From Clostridiales bacterium (lineage in GTDB: Bacteria > Bacillota > Clostridia > Christensenellales > Borkfalkiaceae), in NCBI GenBank assembly GCA_022508245.1, contig JAFLVO010000007.1, positions 1 to 59,617 on the forward strand: DNA of 59,617 nt, read 5' to 3'. The notes under the pieces are model-generated. The model saw only the letters and a program-made list of their open reading frames with translations. It was not told the DNA's origin and ran no database searches. This document shows positions 40,784-49,737 of this stretch, in pieces. The first letter of the stretch is position 1. Every line of letters begins with the position of its first letter. Position numbers and translations under genes: made by a program.

Positions 40784-41177
40784 AAATTATCTTTCTCCCG
40801 CCATCCGTCTTTTCAATAATAACCTTTTTGCAGTTTTCAGGCAGAACGTCAGCAATATTCTGCGCCCACTCTATGACGCACACGCCGTCCGAATAAAAAT
40901 AGTCACATAGTCCCAAAGCCTCCGCCTGCGCGCCGCTTGTTAATCGGTAACAGTCAAAATGGTAAAGCTTTCCGTCATATTCGTTCATATAGGCATAGGT
41001 CGGGCTCAAAATTTCGTCAAAAATTTGCAGACCCTTTGCAAGCCCCTTGCAAAAAACCGTCTTACCTGCGCCCATTTCGCCTTCTAATAAAACGACGTCG
41101 CCGGCTTTAAGCGTTTTTGCATATTTTTCGCCAAGAGCCATAGTCTCTTCGGCACTTGCGGACAAATAAACTACCAT
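40776..41177 (-). CDS. tsaE: tRNA t6A biosynthesis ATPase TsaE
   Basis: A 133-residue P-loop protein needed for t6A turnover. Walker A is LEGEMGAGKTVF, followed by SPTYAYMNEY and HFDCYRL; VIEWAQN is the Walker-B-like segment. First gene of tsaE-tsaB-rimI. The -10 TATAAT ends 6 nt before the ATG with no Shine-Dalgarno sequence, so leaderless initiation is likely. Confidence 0.95.
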   Translation of the reverse strand: MVVYLSASAEETMALGEKYAKTLKAGDVVLLEGEMGAGKTVFCKGLAKGLQIFDEILSPTYAYMNEYDGKLYHFDCYRLTSGAQAEALGLCDYFYSDGVCVIEWAQNIADVLPENCKKVIIEKTDGGRKIIYE

Positions 41178-41183
41178 ACGGAC

Positions 41184-41212
41184 ATTATAACCCGTATGGC
41201 AGTTTTTTGCAA
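41184..41212 (-). promoter_or_regulatory. promoter placed for leaderless transcription of tsaE
   Basis: Minus strand: TTGCAA (41207-41212), 17 bp, TATAAT (41184-41189), then 6 nt to the ATG. Confidence 0.75.
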
Positions 41213-41247
41213 TGATTTTTAAATTAAATTTCCCGCTTCCCGTTCGC

Positions 41248-41997
41248 TTAAAATACGAAGTACCTTAAAAGAGTAAACATTACCAAAAGCGCTACTATTG
41301 TTATCCCTCCGACAAGCACGCCGATGTTGACCTTTTTGACCCTTTGCGCGGCCTCATCGGTTTGGGGTGTCAGTTTGTCGTTGACTTTATTTATAAGCTT
41401 GGAAGTGCGCTTATAAACGGGTAAGGTTACCAGAACCGCCACTATGCAGCGCAACAGGTTGAACGGAAGGACAGAAGCACAAAGATAATAGTTATAAAAA
41501 TTTTCTGCCGTAATGTCGGGGAAAAGCGATTTCATCATCCCGACAACCGCGCCAAATCCGTACTGCTCGGCAAAAAACGGAATGAGTATAAATCTGTTTG
41601 CAAGAATGGCCACGGTAACTTCTGCCGCCGTACCCGCCGCCATTGAAATCAGTGCGCCCTTGAAGGTTCTTTTCTTTGAGTAGATTATACCCGCGACGAC
41701 CGCCAGCGCACACGAAGTGAGAAAGTCAGACAAATCGCCCACAAACATCGTTGTTGTGCCCTTGAATACGAGCTTGATTAAAAGCCCAACAACTACTATT
41801 ATCGCGCCCGAAACAGGACCTAAAGCAAACGAGCCTATAAGTATGGGGATATCCGCAAACTTAAATTCGAGAAAGCCCGGAAAGGCGAACGGCATGGGGA
41901 ATTTTAATATGTATAAAATACCTGCCAAGGTTGCAAACACTGCAATAAACGCTATGCGTGTTGAACTGAAATACTTTTTGGAAGAGACCTGCGACAT
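41248..41997 (-). CDS. ribU: riboflavin ECF transporter S component RibU
   Basis: A 249-residue membrane protein with about six helices. The N-terminal pattern STRIAFIAVFATLAGIL, then LEFKFADIPILIGSFALGP, matches riboflavin-binding S components that work with the shared EcfA-A'-T module (not in this window). The C-terminus is longer than usual, with a charged loop and a seventh hydrophobic helix (VLVGGITIVALLVMFTLL). GAGGTGG precedes the ATG. Regulation by FMN is shown by the riboswitch and terminator directly upstream. Confidence 0.93.
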   Translation of the reverse strand: MSQVSSKKYFSSTRIAFIAVFATLAGILYILKFPMPFAFPGFLEFKFADIPILIGSFALGPVSGAIIVVVGLLIKLVFKGTTTMFVGDLSDFLTSCALAVVAGIIYSKKRTFKGALISMAAGTAAEVTVAILANRFILIPFFAEQYGFGAVVGMMKSLFPDITAENFYNYYLCASVLPFNLLRCIVAVLVTLPVYKRTSKLINKVNDKLTPQTDEAAQRVKKVNIGVLVGGITIVALLVMFTLLRYFVF

Positions 41998-42040
41998 AAA
42001 ACCACCTCAAAAAATTAATTTTTAAAGTCGTTCTTTAAAG

Positions 42041-42070
42041 AAAACCGCCCCGAAAATTTCGGAGCGGAAA
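42041..42070 (-). terminator. riboswitch-controlled terminator before ribU
   Basis: Minus strand: CCGCTCCGAAA / TTTCGGGGCGG followed by TTTTC, between the FMN aptamer and the ribU ribosome site. It is the expression platform. Confidence 0.8.
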
Positions 42071-42091
42071 ATAAGACGATTGAAAAACCGA

Positions 42092-42288
42092 CCTTAACTC
42101 TTTTTTCATCCGGACTATACCGTTGGTACGGGAATTTCACCCGTTCGGGGTCTTTGTAGTTTTGCACGATATTGTTTGAAATCTTTTACAATAAGGTGTG
42201 CAAAGCGTTGCTGCGCTCGCGCAAAGACCTTCGTGGACTGTGACCACCAGTGGGGAATTTCACCCCGCCCCAAAGAATAACTTTAAAG
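42092..42288 (-). promoter_or_regulatory. FMN riboswitch (RFN element)
   Basis: Minus strand: GGGGCGGGGTGAAATTCCCC, ACTGGTGGTCACAGTCCACG, a variable stem, then ACGGGTGAAATTCCCGT, ACCAACGGTATAGTCCGGAT and GAAAAAAG. These are the conserved parts of the RFN aptamer in order, closed by CTTTAA/TTAAGG pairing. FMN binding should favour the downstream terminator and reduce ribU expression. Confidence 0.95.
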
Positions 42289-42350
42289 TTTTAGTTGACG
42301 AAAATCAAAAACTACTCTGCGTTTTCAATTTTTCGTTAGTTTATAGTATG

Positions 42351-42379
42351 ATTATATTGTATGGAAATACAGTTGTCAA
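42351..42379 (-). promoter_or_regulatory. ribU promoter (perfect consensus)
   Basis: Minus strand: TTGACA (42374-42379), 17 bp, TATAAT (42351-42356), about 60 nt before the riboswitch aptamer. Confidence 0.85.
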
Positions 42380-42393
42380 ATAATTTGAAATAA

Positions 42394-43239
42394 TTATTCG
42401 TAGATGAACAGCACGCCGAGGGTGTTTTTACCGCAGTGCGTGGTAACTACGCATCCTGCCGTAGTTTCAAGCACCTCGTTAAAGCTGAAAGTTTCTTCGA
42501 CCTGCTTTCTTGCTTTTTCAACAATCTCGGGTTCACAGCTTGAATGTGTTATAAAACAGCGCGTTTTGTCGTATTTAGGATAGGTTTCCGCCAAATCGTT
42601 TATATAATTTTTCAAGCAACGCTCAATTCCGCCCATATACTTTTTCTTGGCATAGAGTTTGCCGTCCTTCATATCAATCATGGGATGAAGCTTTAACACC
42701 TTTGCCCCCATGAGTGCGGCAAGCGAGCATCTTCCGCCCTTATGAAGATAGTCGAGCGCGTCGGGAACGAACGAGGTATTTACGTTGCCCCTGAGAGATA
42801 GAAGCACGTCGACAATTTCCTGCGGCTTTTTACCCTCGGCGACAAGGTCGCATGCCTTTAGCACCAAGAGCCCCTGGCCAGTCGACAGCGCATATGAATC
42901 CACCGCGTACACCTTTCCGTCGAAGGATTTTGCGGCAGCTACAGCGTTTTCGTAGGAGACCGAAGCCTTGGAGGAAATGTTAATATGAATAACAGCGTCA
43001 TTTTCTTCAAGGCACTTTTTAAAATACTCGGTGTATTCCTCCACAGCGGGTGCGCTCGATTTTGGCAAAACTCCGCTTTCCTTGACGAAGGAAAATATGT
43101 CCGCCGGCTTTATGTCAATGCCGTCCTTATAAACCTTTTCGCCCATAATAACGCTCAAAGGCAAAATGCCGACGTTGTAGCGCTCGACCAATTCAGGGCT
43201 TAAATCGCAGGTCGAATCTGCTGTAATTTTGATCTTCAT
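42394..43239 (-). CDS. DegV family fatty-acid-binding protein (FakB-like)
   Basis: A 281-residue protein of the DegV family, which binds a fatty acid so that FakA can phosphorylate it. Signatures: ITADSTCDLSPEL, LPLSVIMGEKVYKDG, SSAPAVEEY, the NISSKASVSYENA loop, and FVPDALDYLHKGGRCS. TTGGAGG precedes the ATG. A FakA-like gene is at 18072. It lies downstream of glyA with a 68-bp gap and may be in the same transcript. Confidence 0.93.
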   Translation of the reverse strand: MKIKITADSTCDLSPELVERYNVGILPLSVIMGEKVYKDGIDIKPADIFSFVKESGVLPKSSAPAVEEYTEYFKKCLEENDAVIHINISSKASVSYENAVAAAKSFDGKVYAVDSYALSTGQGLLVLKACDLVAEGKKPQEIVDVLLSLRGNVNTSFVPDALDYLHKGGRCSLAALMGAKVLKLHPMIDMKDGKLYAKKKYMGGIERCLKNYINDLAETYPKYDKTRCFITHSSCEPEIVEKARKQVEETFSFNEVLETTAGCVVTTHCGKNTLGVLFIYE

Positions 43240-43307
43240 ACGGCCTCCAAAAATGAATTGACCCGGTAATATGTTGGAGATAACGCAATTTTTTAAAAAA
43301 TTTTGCC

Positions 43308-44558
43308 TTATTTTACAATACCTTTATACAGGGGAAAGCTGTCGCAAAGATTTTTAACTTCCTTTTTAACGCTCTCAAAAGCCGCCTCTTTTTTCTCGAT
43401 TATGTCGGCAATAAGTCCGGCTATTATGCGCGCCTCTTTCTCTTTCATACCGCGCGTGGTCATTGCAGGGGTTCCTACCCTTATGCCCGAAGTTACAAAT
43501 GGCGATTGTTTATCGAAAGGTATTGTGTTCTTGTTGACGGTTATGTGAACCTCGTCTAAAAGCGCAGTCAATGCCTTACCCGTAAGGTCGGTTTTTGACA
43601 AATCCAAGAGTATGAGGTGATTGTCAGTTCCGCCCGACACCATTTTAATCCCGCGCTTTGAAAACTCGTCTGCCATAGCAGCGGCATTTTTAATTATTTG
43701 TGACTGATACTCCTTGAACTCGGGGGACAGCGCCTCTTTGAAAGCAACCGCCTTTGCCGCAATAATATGCATAAGCGGACCGCCCTGAAGTCCGGGGAAT
43801 ACCGCCTTGTCGATAGCCTTGCCCCACTGTTCCTTGCACATAATGACACCGCCGCGGGGGCCGCGCAAAGTCTTATGCGTGGTAGTGGTTACAAAATCGG
43901 CGTAGGGCACGGGCGAGGGGTGAAGTCCTGCCGCTACAAGTCCCGCAATGTGGGCAATATCAACGAACATTAGCGCGCCTGCCTTGTCGCAAATTTCCCT
44001 TATGCGCTTAAAATCTATAAATCTCGGATATGCGCTTGCGCCCGTAATTATAACCTTGGGTTTGCAGTCGAGCGCGATGCGTTCCATTTCGTCGTAATCT
44101 ATAGTTTCTTCGCCCTCTTTAACACCGTAGGGCACGATATTGAAATATTTACCCGAAATATTTACGGGCGAGCCGTGCGAAAGATGTCCGCCGTGCGAAA
44201 GATTCATGCCCATGACCGTATCGCCGGGTGTGCAGGTTGCAAAGAGCACGGCAAGATTTGCGCTTGCGCCCGAGTGGGGCTGAACGTTGCAGTATTCGCA
44301 ACCAAAAATTTGCTTTAACCTGTCCTTTGCAAGGTTTTCGGCAACATCCACGAACTCGCAGCCGCCGTAGTAGCGGTGTGCGGGGTAGCCTTCGGCATAT
44401 TTGTTAGTAAGATGACTGCCCGCCGCTGCCATAACCGCAGGCGACACAAAATTTTCACTTGCGATAAGCTCTATATTGTTCTGCTGGCGGTTAAGTTCAT
44501 TCTTTAACGCCTCGGCAATTTCGGGATCTGTTTGTTCAATTAGTGAAATGTCTATCAT
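43308..44558 (-). CDS. glyA: serine hydroxymethyltransferase
   Basis: A 416-residue PLP enzyme converting serine and THF to glycine and 5,10-methylene-THF. Conserved: [40 protein letters not shown], the PLP-lysine motif [14 protein letters not shown], and [15 protein letters not shown]. Length is standard. The product methylene-THF is used by TrmFO, encoded at 50370. The CGGAG ribosome site follows a folded leader (44574-44629). Confidence 0.97.
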   Translation of the reverse strand: MIDISLIEQTDPEIAEALKNELNRQQNNIELIASENFVSPAVMAAAGSHLTNKYAEGYPAHRYYGGCEFVDVAENLAKDRLKQIFGCEYCNVQPHSGASANLAVLFATCTPGDTVMGMNLSHGGHLSHGSPVNISGKYFNIVPYGVKEGEETIDYDEMERIALDCKPKVIITGASAYPRFIDFKRIREICDKAGALMFVDIAHIAGLVAAGLHPSPVPYADFVTTTTHKTLRGPRGGVIMCKEQWGKAIDKAVFPGLQGGPLMHIIAAKAVAFKEALSPEFKEYQSQIIKNAAAMADEFSKRGIKMVSGGTDNHLILLDLSKTDLTGKALTALLDEVHITVNKNTIPFDKQSPFVTSGIRVGTPAMTTRGMKEKEARIIAGLIADIIEKKEAAFESVKKEVKNLCDSFPLYKGIVK

Positions 44559-44573
44559 ATTTTAACTCCGTTT

Positions 44574-44629
44574 ACCGCCGTCCACTGACAGATTGCATTC
44601 AGCGCGCACCCGTTGAGGATGCCGGCGGT
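44574..44629 (-). promoter_or_regulatory. three-way-junction leader RNA before glyA
   Basis: On the minus strand ACCGCCG ... CGGCGGT closes a junction containing two hairpins: GCATCC-TCAAC-GGGTGC and CGCTGA-ATGCAATCTG-TCAGTG. The structure lies between a promoter about 14 bp upstream and the ribosome site. Known glyA-linked riboswitches (ZTP, THF) have conserved sequences that I do not find here, so this is a candidate for an undescribed leader or a divergent class. Confidence 0.5.
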
Positions 44630-44641
44630 TATTTTTTGTAT

Positions 44642-44670
44642 ATTATATCACAATAAATTAAAGATAACAA
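44642..44670 (-). promoter_or_regulatory. glyA promoter
   Basis: Minus strand: TTGTTA (44665-44670), 17 bp, TATAAT (44642-44647). Confidence 0.75.
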
Positions 44671-44766
44671 GGAATTAACGCAAAAATTTAAACTTTGACA
44701 TAAATAGTCGGATTTGCGCAAAAAGAGCGCAACCATCATACGACGTGCGCCCTTTAAACTAACCGG

Positions 44767-45081
44767 TTATAAATTTGCCGCAAGAAACTCATCGGCCTCT
44801 TCCTTTGTCATGTAGCCGAGAGATTTTTCCACAAGCTCGCCGTCTTTGAACAATCCGACGAGGGGAATTGACATAATTCCGTAGCGTGCGGCAAGCTCCA
44901 TATTCTTATCGATATCAACCTTTACAAAAATAGCCTTGTCTGCATAGCTTTCGGAGACCTCGTCCATAACGGGCGCAAGCATTTTGCAGGGTCCGCACCA
45001 GGTTGCAAAGAAATCGCAAACCACAGGCTTGTCCCCCTTTAAAAGTTCGTCAAATTTTTGAATATCAATTTGTTCTACCAT
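44767..45081 (-). CDS. trxA: thioredoxin
   Basis: A 104-residue thiol reductase. The active site is FFATWCGPCKML, and the cis-Pro segment MSIPLVGLF is present. AAGGAGC precedes the ATG. It follows hisS by one base and is probably co-transcribed with it; no terminator is obvious before glyA. Confidence 0.96.
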   Translation of the reverse strand: MVEQIDIQKFDELLKGDKPVVCDFFATWCGPCKMLAPVMDEVSESYADKAIFVKVDIDKNMELAARYGIMSIPLVGLFKDGELVEKSLGYMTKEEADEFLAANL

Positions 45082-45082
45082 A

Positions 45083-46339
45083 TTAAGCTCCTTTAATTAA
45101 GTATGTATAAATATCGTCGAATTTAACCGAAACCGAAGTCCCGTCCGCCATTTTTTTGAGATTTACAGAGCCCGATAAAAGCTCGTTTTCGCCGATAACT
45201 GCGACATATTCCGCCCCCAATTTGTCGGCGTACTTCATTTGAGCCTTTACGCTCCTGCCCATCAAATCCGTTTCGGCATTTATTCCCCTTTCGCGCAGAG
45301 CCATGACTGTTTCAAGCGCCTTTTTTCTGCCGTTTTCATCAATAGCTGCGACATATATGGGGGGCTTTTTGTTTTCGGGGAAGCTTGCCCCCACACTTTC
45401 CATAACGAGCAACAGTCTTTCAATCCCCGCGGCAAAGCCTATTGCGGGAACGCTTTGACCGCCCAATTCCTCCAAAAGGTTGTCGTATCTGCCGCCGCCG
45501 CAGACCGTTCCCTGCGCGCCGATATCTTCGGAAACAAACTCGAAAACAGTCTTGGTATAATAGTCCAGACCCCGTACTATGCGCGAATTAACGCTATATT
45601 TAATATTTTGAGCGTCGAGATATGAGCGCACCTTTTTAAAATGAGAGGAGCACTCTTCGCACAGATAGTCGAGAATTTGCGGGGCATTTAAAGAAATAGC
45701 CTTGCACCTATCTTCCTTGCAGTCGAGAATTCTTAAAGGGTTCTTTTCAAACCTGTCTTTGCAGGTTGCGCACATATTTTCAAGGTGGGGTGCAAAGTAA
45801 TTTTTGAGCGTAGCGTGATATTCCTTACGGCAGGTTTTACAGCCTATGGAATTTATTTCAAGCTTGGTATTCTTGATGCCGAGCTTATTTAAAAAACTCG
45901 ACGCGGCAAAGATGACCTCCGCATCCGTTTCGGGTGCGGGCGAGCCGAACACTTCTATACCGAACTGATGAAATTCGCGCAGTCTGCCCTTTTGGGGTCT
46001 TTCATAGCGGAACGCGGGAGTTATATAGAAGGTTTTGACAGGCAGGGGAGTTGCACCGAGTCCGTTTTCGATAAATAGCCTTGCCGCGCCCGCCGTGCCC
46101 TCCGGCTTTAAGGTTATAGAGCGGCCGCCCTTGTCCTCGAAGGTGTACATCTCCTTGTTGACGACGTCCGTCGTCTCGCCCACGCCGCGCAAAAACAGCT
46201 CGGTGTGTTCAAATACGGGCGTGCGTATCTCTTTATAGTTGAAAACCTCGGCAACTTTTCTTGCCGTGTCCTCGACAAACTGCCATTTGTAGGATTCTTC
46301 GGGCAAAACGTCCTTGGTGCCCTTGGGTATATTTATCAT
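45083..46339 (-). CDS. hisS: histidyl-tRNA synthetase
   Basis: A 418-residue class II synthetase. Motif 1 region FEHTELFLRGVGETTD, motif 2 FRYERPQKGRLREFHQFG, and the histidine-binding GGGRYDNLLEELGG with IERLLL (motif 3). An inserted Cys-rich segment (CKTCRKEY, then CATCKDRF and CEECSSHF) suggests zinc binding in the insertion domain. The C-terminal anticodon-binding domain (about 325-418) is complete. AGAGGA precedes the ATG. No T-box leader is seen upstream. Confidence 0.97.
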   Translation of the reverse strand: MINIPKGTKDVLPEESYKWQFVEDTARKVAEVFNYKEIRTPVFEHTELFLRGVGETTDVVNKEMYTFEDKGGRSITLKPEGTAGAARLFIENGLGATPLPVKTFYITPAFRYERPQKGRLREFHQFGIEVFGSPAPETDAEVIFAASSFLNKLGIKNTKLEINSIGCKTCRKEYHATLKNYFAPHLENMCATCKDRFEKNPLRILDCKEDRCKAISLNAPQILDYLCEECSSHFKKVRSYLDAQNIKYSVNSRIVRGLDYYTKTVFEFVSEDIGAQGTVCGGGRYDNLLEELGGQSVPAIGFAAGIERLLLVMESVGASFPENKKPPIYVAAIDENGRKKALETVMALRERGINAETDLMGRSVKAQMKYADKLGAEYVAVIGENELLSGSVNLKKMADGTSVSVKFDDIYTYLIKGA

Positions 46340-46399
46340 ATCATTCCTCTTTTTCTTTGAATTGAATAACGGGATTTTGGTAATTTATTGTTTCGTCAT

Positions 46400-47626
46400 T
46401 TAATGATTTTTATGATCTTCGCAAGGTTCTATAGTTTCGTAAAAATAGGTTTTAAGGTTTGATATTGCGTCTTCGTATCCGCGTTCAGCGGCATTGTGCC
46501 AAAGCTCGTGCGCCTTGTCTTTATCCTCTTTGACGCCGTAGCCGAAGTAATAACACTCGCCGAGCATATTGTTTGCCTCGGCTCCGTACTCTGAATTTTG
46601 GAAATATTCAACGGCTTTTTTATAATTCTTTTCTACTCCCGTACCGTTAAAATAACACAGACCCAGCAGATACTTTGCCTTGAACGAGCCTTTTTTTACG
46701 GCTTCTTCGAGAATTCTGACGCCCTCTTTCTCGTTGCGCGCAACGCCGCTACCGTTCAAATAGCACTCGGCAACACATATAAGTCCGTACGAATCTCCTT
46801 TGTCTGCGGCTTTTTTATAAAAGTTAAAAGCCATAGTCTCGTCTTTTGTAAAGGCTTTGCCCTCTTTATACATATCGCCGAGCCGCACGTACGCAAACCA
46901 ATGGCTGTTGTCCACCGCCTTCTTGTACCACATTTCGGCTTTGAAATAGTCGTGCCTTTCTTCGTCATAGCAGTACAAATCGCCTAAACCCTTCATAGCC
47001 TTGCCGTCGCCCAAATCGGCGGCTTTTTTATACCAGTACTCGGATTTATCGAAGTCGGCAATATCGGAATATAAACGGTATTCGTCGCCAAGCTCGACCA
47101 TTGACTCAATATCGCCGGCATCCGCCGCTCTTTCCCTCCACTCGCGCGATTTGTCCTCGTCGTCATAATCAACCGAATATCTGAGCGAAATATCCTTCAT
47201 AGCTTCTATATCGCCCGTATCGGCAAGCATTTTAAGAAGCTCAACCGCCTTTCCGAGATTTTTGCCGATTGGAGGTTTGGATTCCTCATGCCCGTACTGA
47301 TAGGTATCGGCAAGTTCGCGCATCGCTTCTTTATGCCCCTGTGCCACGGCTTTTTCAAGCCAGTAAATATATTTGTCGCTCTCGTGAAACTCGTAAACTT
47401 CCGCAAGCTTGAACTGCGCTTCCGCATCTCCGTTTTCGGCGGCGCCTATAAACTCTTTTGCGCGCTGTTGGTAAAATTCTTCCTTGGTATTATTGAATTT
47501 TACCTCAGAGTGATTTACATCGCTCTTGTTGAAGCTGCTTTTACTCAGATTTATAAGGATGCGCGCGATTACGATAAACGGAAGAAACCCGGCGACGATA
47601 AACACTAACCCTAAAACAAACCCCAT
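46400..47626 (-). CDS. membrane-anchored Sel1-like repeat protein
   Basis: A 408-residue protein with one N-terminal membrane helix (LGLVFIVAGFLPFIVIARILI, about 5-25) and then about nine to ten Sel1-like (TPR-related) repeats, for example AQFKLAEVYEF, AMRELADTYQYG, AMKGLGDLYCY, AKYLLGLCYFNGTG. Such repeats mediate protein-protein contacts. It lies 13 bp after hslU and is probably co-transcribed with hslVU, where other Firmicutes have codY. A link to protein quality control is possible but unproven. Confidence 0.88.
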   Translation of the reverse strand: MGFVLGLVFIVAGFLPFIVIARILINLSKSSFNKSDVNHSEVKFNNTKEEFYQQRAKEFIGAAENGDAEAQFKLAEVYEFHESDKYIYWLEKAVAQGHKEAMRELADTYQYGHEESKPPIGKNLGKAVELLKMLADTGDIEAMKDISLRYSVDYDDEDKSREWRERAADAGDIESMVELGDEYRLYSDIADFDKSEYWYKKAADLGDGKAMKGLGDLYCYDEERHDYFKAEMWYKKAVDNSHWFAYVRLGDMYKEGKAFTKDETMAFNFYKKAADKGDSYGLICVAECYLNGSGVARNEKEGVRILEEAVKKGSFKAKYLLGLCYFNGTGVEKNYKKAVEYFQNSEYGAEANNMLGECYYFGYGVKEDKDKAHELWHNAAERGYEDAISNLKTYFYETIEPCEDHKNH

Positions 47627-47639
47627 AGTCTTCTCTTGT

Positions 47640-48953
47640 TTAAAGAACGTATTTCTTTAAATCGCGGTTTCTTATTATGTTTTCAAGATGGTCTGTTACA
47701 TATTTTTCGTTGACTTCGACCTGAATGACGGGGTAGTCGTTGCCGCCTGCGTTGAAGGAGATATCTTCTAAAAGACACTCCATAACGGTATGCAACCGCC
47801 TTGCGCCGATATCCTCGGAAGTGGAATTAATCTCCTCGGAAATTTCGGCAATTTTTTCGATTGCGTCGGGCGTAAAGCTCAAATCGATATTATCGACAGC
47901 CAAAAGCGCGGAGTACTGCATTGTGATTGCGTTCTGCGGTTGGGTCAGAATATTAATAAAGTCCTGCTTTGTAAGGCTCTTTAATTCGACCTGTATGGGG
48001 AACCTGCCTTGAAGCTCGGGAATTAAGTCCTCAACCTTGGAAACGTGGAAGGCGCCCGCCGCAATAAAGAGAATATAGTCGCTCTTTACGGGTCCGTACT
48101 TGGTCATAACCGTACTGCCCTCAACGATGGGCAGAATATCGCGCTGAACGCCCTCGCGGGAGACGTCTGCCCCGTTTTGATTGCCCTTGCCAGCAATTTT
48201 GTCTATTTCGTCGATGAAAATAATTCCGTCGTTCTCGGCGCGGCGGATTGCCTCCGCAGTAACCGCGTCGTTGTCTATAAGCTTATCCGCTTCTTCGGCA
48301 ATAATTAGATTTTTTGCCTCTCTTACGGTTATTTTGCGTTTCTTTTTCTTGTGCATGCCGAGGCCAGAGAACACCGACCCCAAGTCGATTGCCGCACCGC
48401 TGCCGGGGGAAAGCTCTAAGGGCTTTGGAACGTCCTCAACTTCGATTTCTATTATTGTTTTATCGTACTTGCCGCTGTGAATTTCTTCTACGAGCTTGTC
48501 TTCGAACACGCTTTGTGCAAGCTCGCCGCGCTCGTCCTTTTTCATTTCGGCAAGAACCTTTGCTATCCTTCTTTCGGCGACCGCGCCCGCCTTGTAGCTG
48601 ACCTCCGCCGTCTTTTCCTCTTTGACAAGGCGAATTGCACACTCCGCCAAATCGCGCACCATGGACTCGACGTCCCTGCCGACGTAGCCCACTTCGGTGT
48701 ACTTCGTCGCCTCGACCTTTATAAAAGGTGCTTTGACAAGCTTTGCAAGCCTGCGGGCAATTTCCGTCTTACCTACGCCTGTGGGGCCCTTCATAATTAT
48801 GTTTTTGGGGGTAATCTCGTCCATAAGCTCGGGGGAGAGCTGACTTCTGCGGTAGCGGTTACGAAGTGCGATTGCAACCGCCTTTTTTGCCTCGTCCTGA
48901 CCTATGATATATTTATTGAGTTCGTGAACAATCTGTTTGGGAGTCAAATCCAT
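47640..48953 (-). CDS. hslU: HslU ATPase of the HslUV protease
   Basis: A 437-residue AAA+ unfoldase that feeds HslV. Walker A GPTGVGKTEIARRLA, the pore-loop region KYTEVGYVGRDVE, Walker B IIFIDEIDKI, and the C-terminal ILLxxx-like tail (RDLKKYVL) that docks into HslV. AAGGAGA precedes the ATG. It follows hslV by 10 bp. Confidence 0.97.
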   Translation of the reverse strand: MDLTPKQIVHELNKYIIGQDEAKKAVAIALRNRYRRSQLSPELMDEITPKNIIMKGPTGVGKTEIARRLAKLVKAPFIKVEATKYTEVGYVGRDVESMVRDLAECAIRLVKEEKTAEVSYKAGAVAERRIAKVLAEMKKDERGELAQSVFEDKLVEEIHSGKYDKTIIEIEVEDVPKPLELSPGSGAAIDLGSVFSGLGMHKKKKRKITVREAKNLIIAEEADKLIDNDAVTAEAIRRAENDGIIFIDEIDKIAGKGNQNGADVSREGVQRDILPIVEGSTVMTKYGPVKSDYILFIAAGAFHVSKVEDLIPELQGRFPIQVELKSLTKQDFINILTQPQNAITMQYSALLAVDNIDLSFTPDAIEKIAEISEEINSTSEDIGARRLHTVMECLLEDISFNAGGNDYPVIQVEVNEKYVTDHLENIIRNRDLKKYVL

Positions 48954-48963
48954 TTTCTTCTCC

Positions 48964-49500
48964 TTATATCGTCTCGCATTTTATGTTGTCGTTGGTGAAC
49001 ACGCAGATTTCGCTGGCAATTTTGAGGGACTTTTTAGCAATTTCCTCTGCCGTAAAGTCTGTATTCTGGCAGAGCGCCCTCGCCGCCGCAAGCGCGTAGT
49101 TGCCGCCGCTGCCGATAGCCGCAATTCCGTCGTCGGGCTCGATAACCTCGCCGGTACCCGAAACAATCAGCATTGTATTTGCATCCGCCACAATCATAAG
49201 CGCTTCAAGCTTTCTTACCGCCTTATCCGAGCGCCAGAGCTCGGCAAGTTCCACGGCAGAGCGCATGAGGTTGCCCGAAAATTTATTTAGCATGCCCTCG
49301 AACTTTTCGCTCAAGGAAAAGGCGTCCGAGACGGAGCCGGCAAAGCCCAAAATCACTTTGCCGCCGTAAATCCTTCTTACCTTTTGTGCGCTGTTTTTAA
49401 AAATTACGCTCTCGCCCATAGTGACCTGCCCGTCGCCTGCGATAGCCGTTTTGCCTCCGCGCTTTACCGCGCAGATTGTAGTTGCGTGAAATTCAGTCAT
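48964..49500 (-). CDS. hslV: HslV protease subunit
   Basis: A 178-residue threonine peptidase. The N-terminus [12 protein letters not shown] holds the conserved TTI where cleavage exposes the catalytic Thr; the five-residue pre-sequence resembles the longer start of Firmicutes Clp[17 protein letters not shown]-like loop ([11 protein letters not shown]) and [14 protein letters not shown] are present. GAGGAAA precedes the ATG and lies inside the edge of repeat B3, so the repeat provides its ribosome site. Confidence 0.95.
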   Translation of the reverse strand: MTEFHATTICAVKRGGKTAIAGDGQVTMGESVIFKNSAQKVRRIYGGKVILGFAGSVSDAFSLSEKFEGMLNKFSGNLMRSAVELAELWRSDKAVRKLEALMIVADANTMLIVSGTGEVIEPDDGIAAIGSGGNYALAAARALCQNTDFTAEEIAKKSLKIASEICVFTNDNIKCETI

Positions 49501-49504
49501 AATA

Positions 49505-49729
49505 TTTCCTCACAAAAATAGTTTTCTATTCTGCGAAAACAATTTTCCGTGATTTTAAGGCTTCTCGCCCTCTTCGTGCGTTCTTAAGGGCACACCGTTA
49601 TTAAAACGCACGAATTCACCTCGCTCAGGCGAAAGTTTTCGCAAGTTGGGTGCGCTAAGCAAAAAGTGTGATTTTTGCTTGCGCCGTTTATTTATTTGAT
49701 TGCTTTCCTCACAAAAATAGTTTTCTATT
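49505..49729 (+). repeat. family B structured element, copy B3, with a 26-bp direct repeat at each end
   Basis: The 26-bp string beginning TTTCCTCACAAAAATAG is exact at 49505-49530 and 49704-49729. Between them: GTTTTC-TATTCTGC-GAAAAC; GGC-TTCTC-GCC; CGTGCGTT/AACGCACG enclosing AGGGCACACC; GCGAAAGTTTTCGC; GCAAAAA-GTGTGA-TTTTTGC. The right copy can also pair with the end of the upstream gene (AAATAGTTT / AAACTATTT). Confidence 0.85.
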
Positions 49730-49737
49730 AAACGAAA

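Noticed and set aside
44559-44670. ZTP or THF riboswitch before glyA
   Set aside because: The conserved sequences of those classes were not found; only a three-way-junction fold is claimed.
45351-45370. CATATATGGGGGGC on the plus strand inside hisS as another G-rich motif copy
   Set aside because: The CAAAT part is missing (it reads TTTTTG), so it was kept only as a weak match.
46340-46399. Possible T-box leader for hisS
   Set aside because: Only 60 bp separate hisS from the next gene and no T-box sequence or terminator is present.
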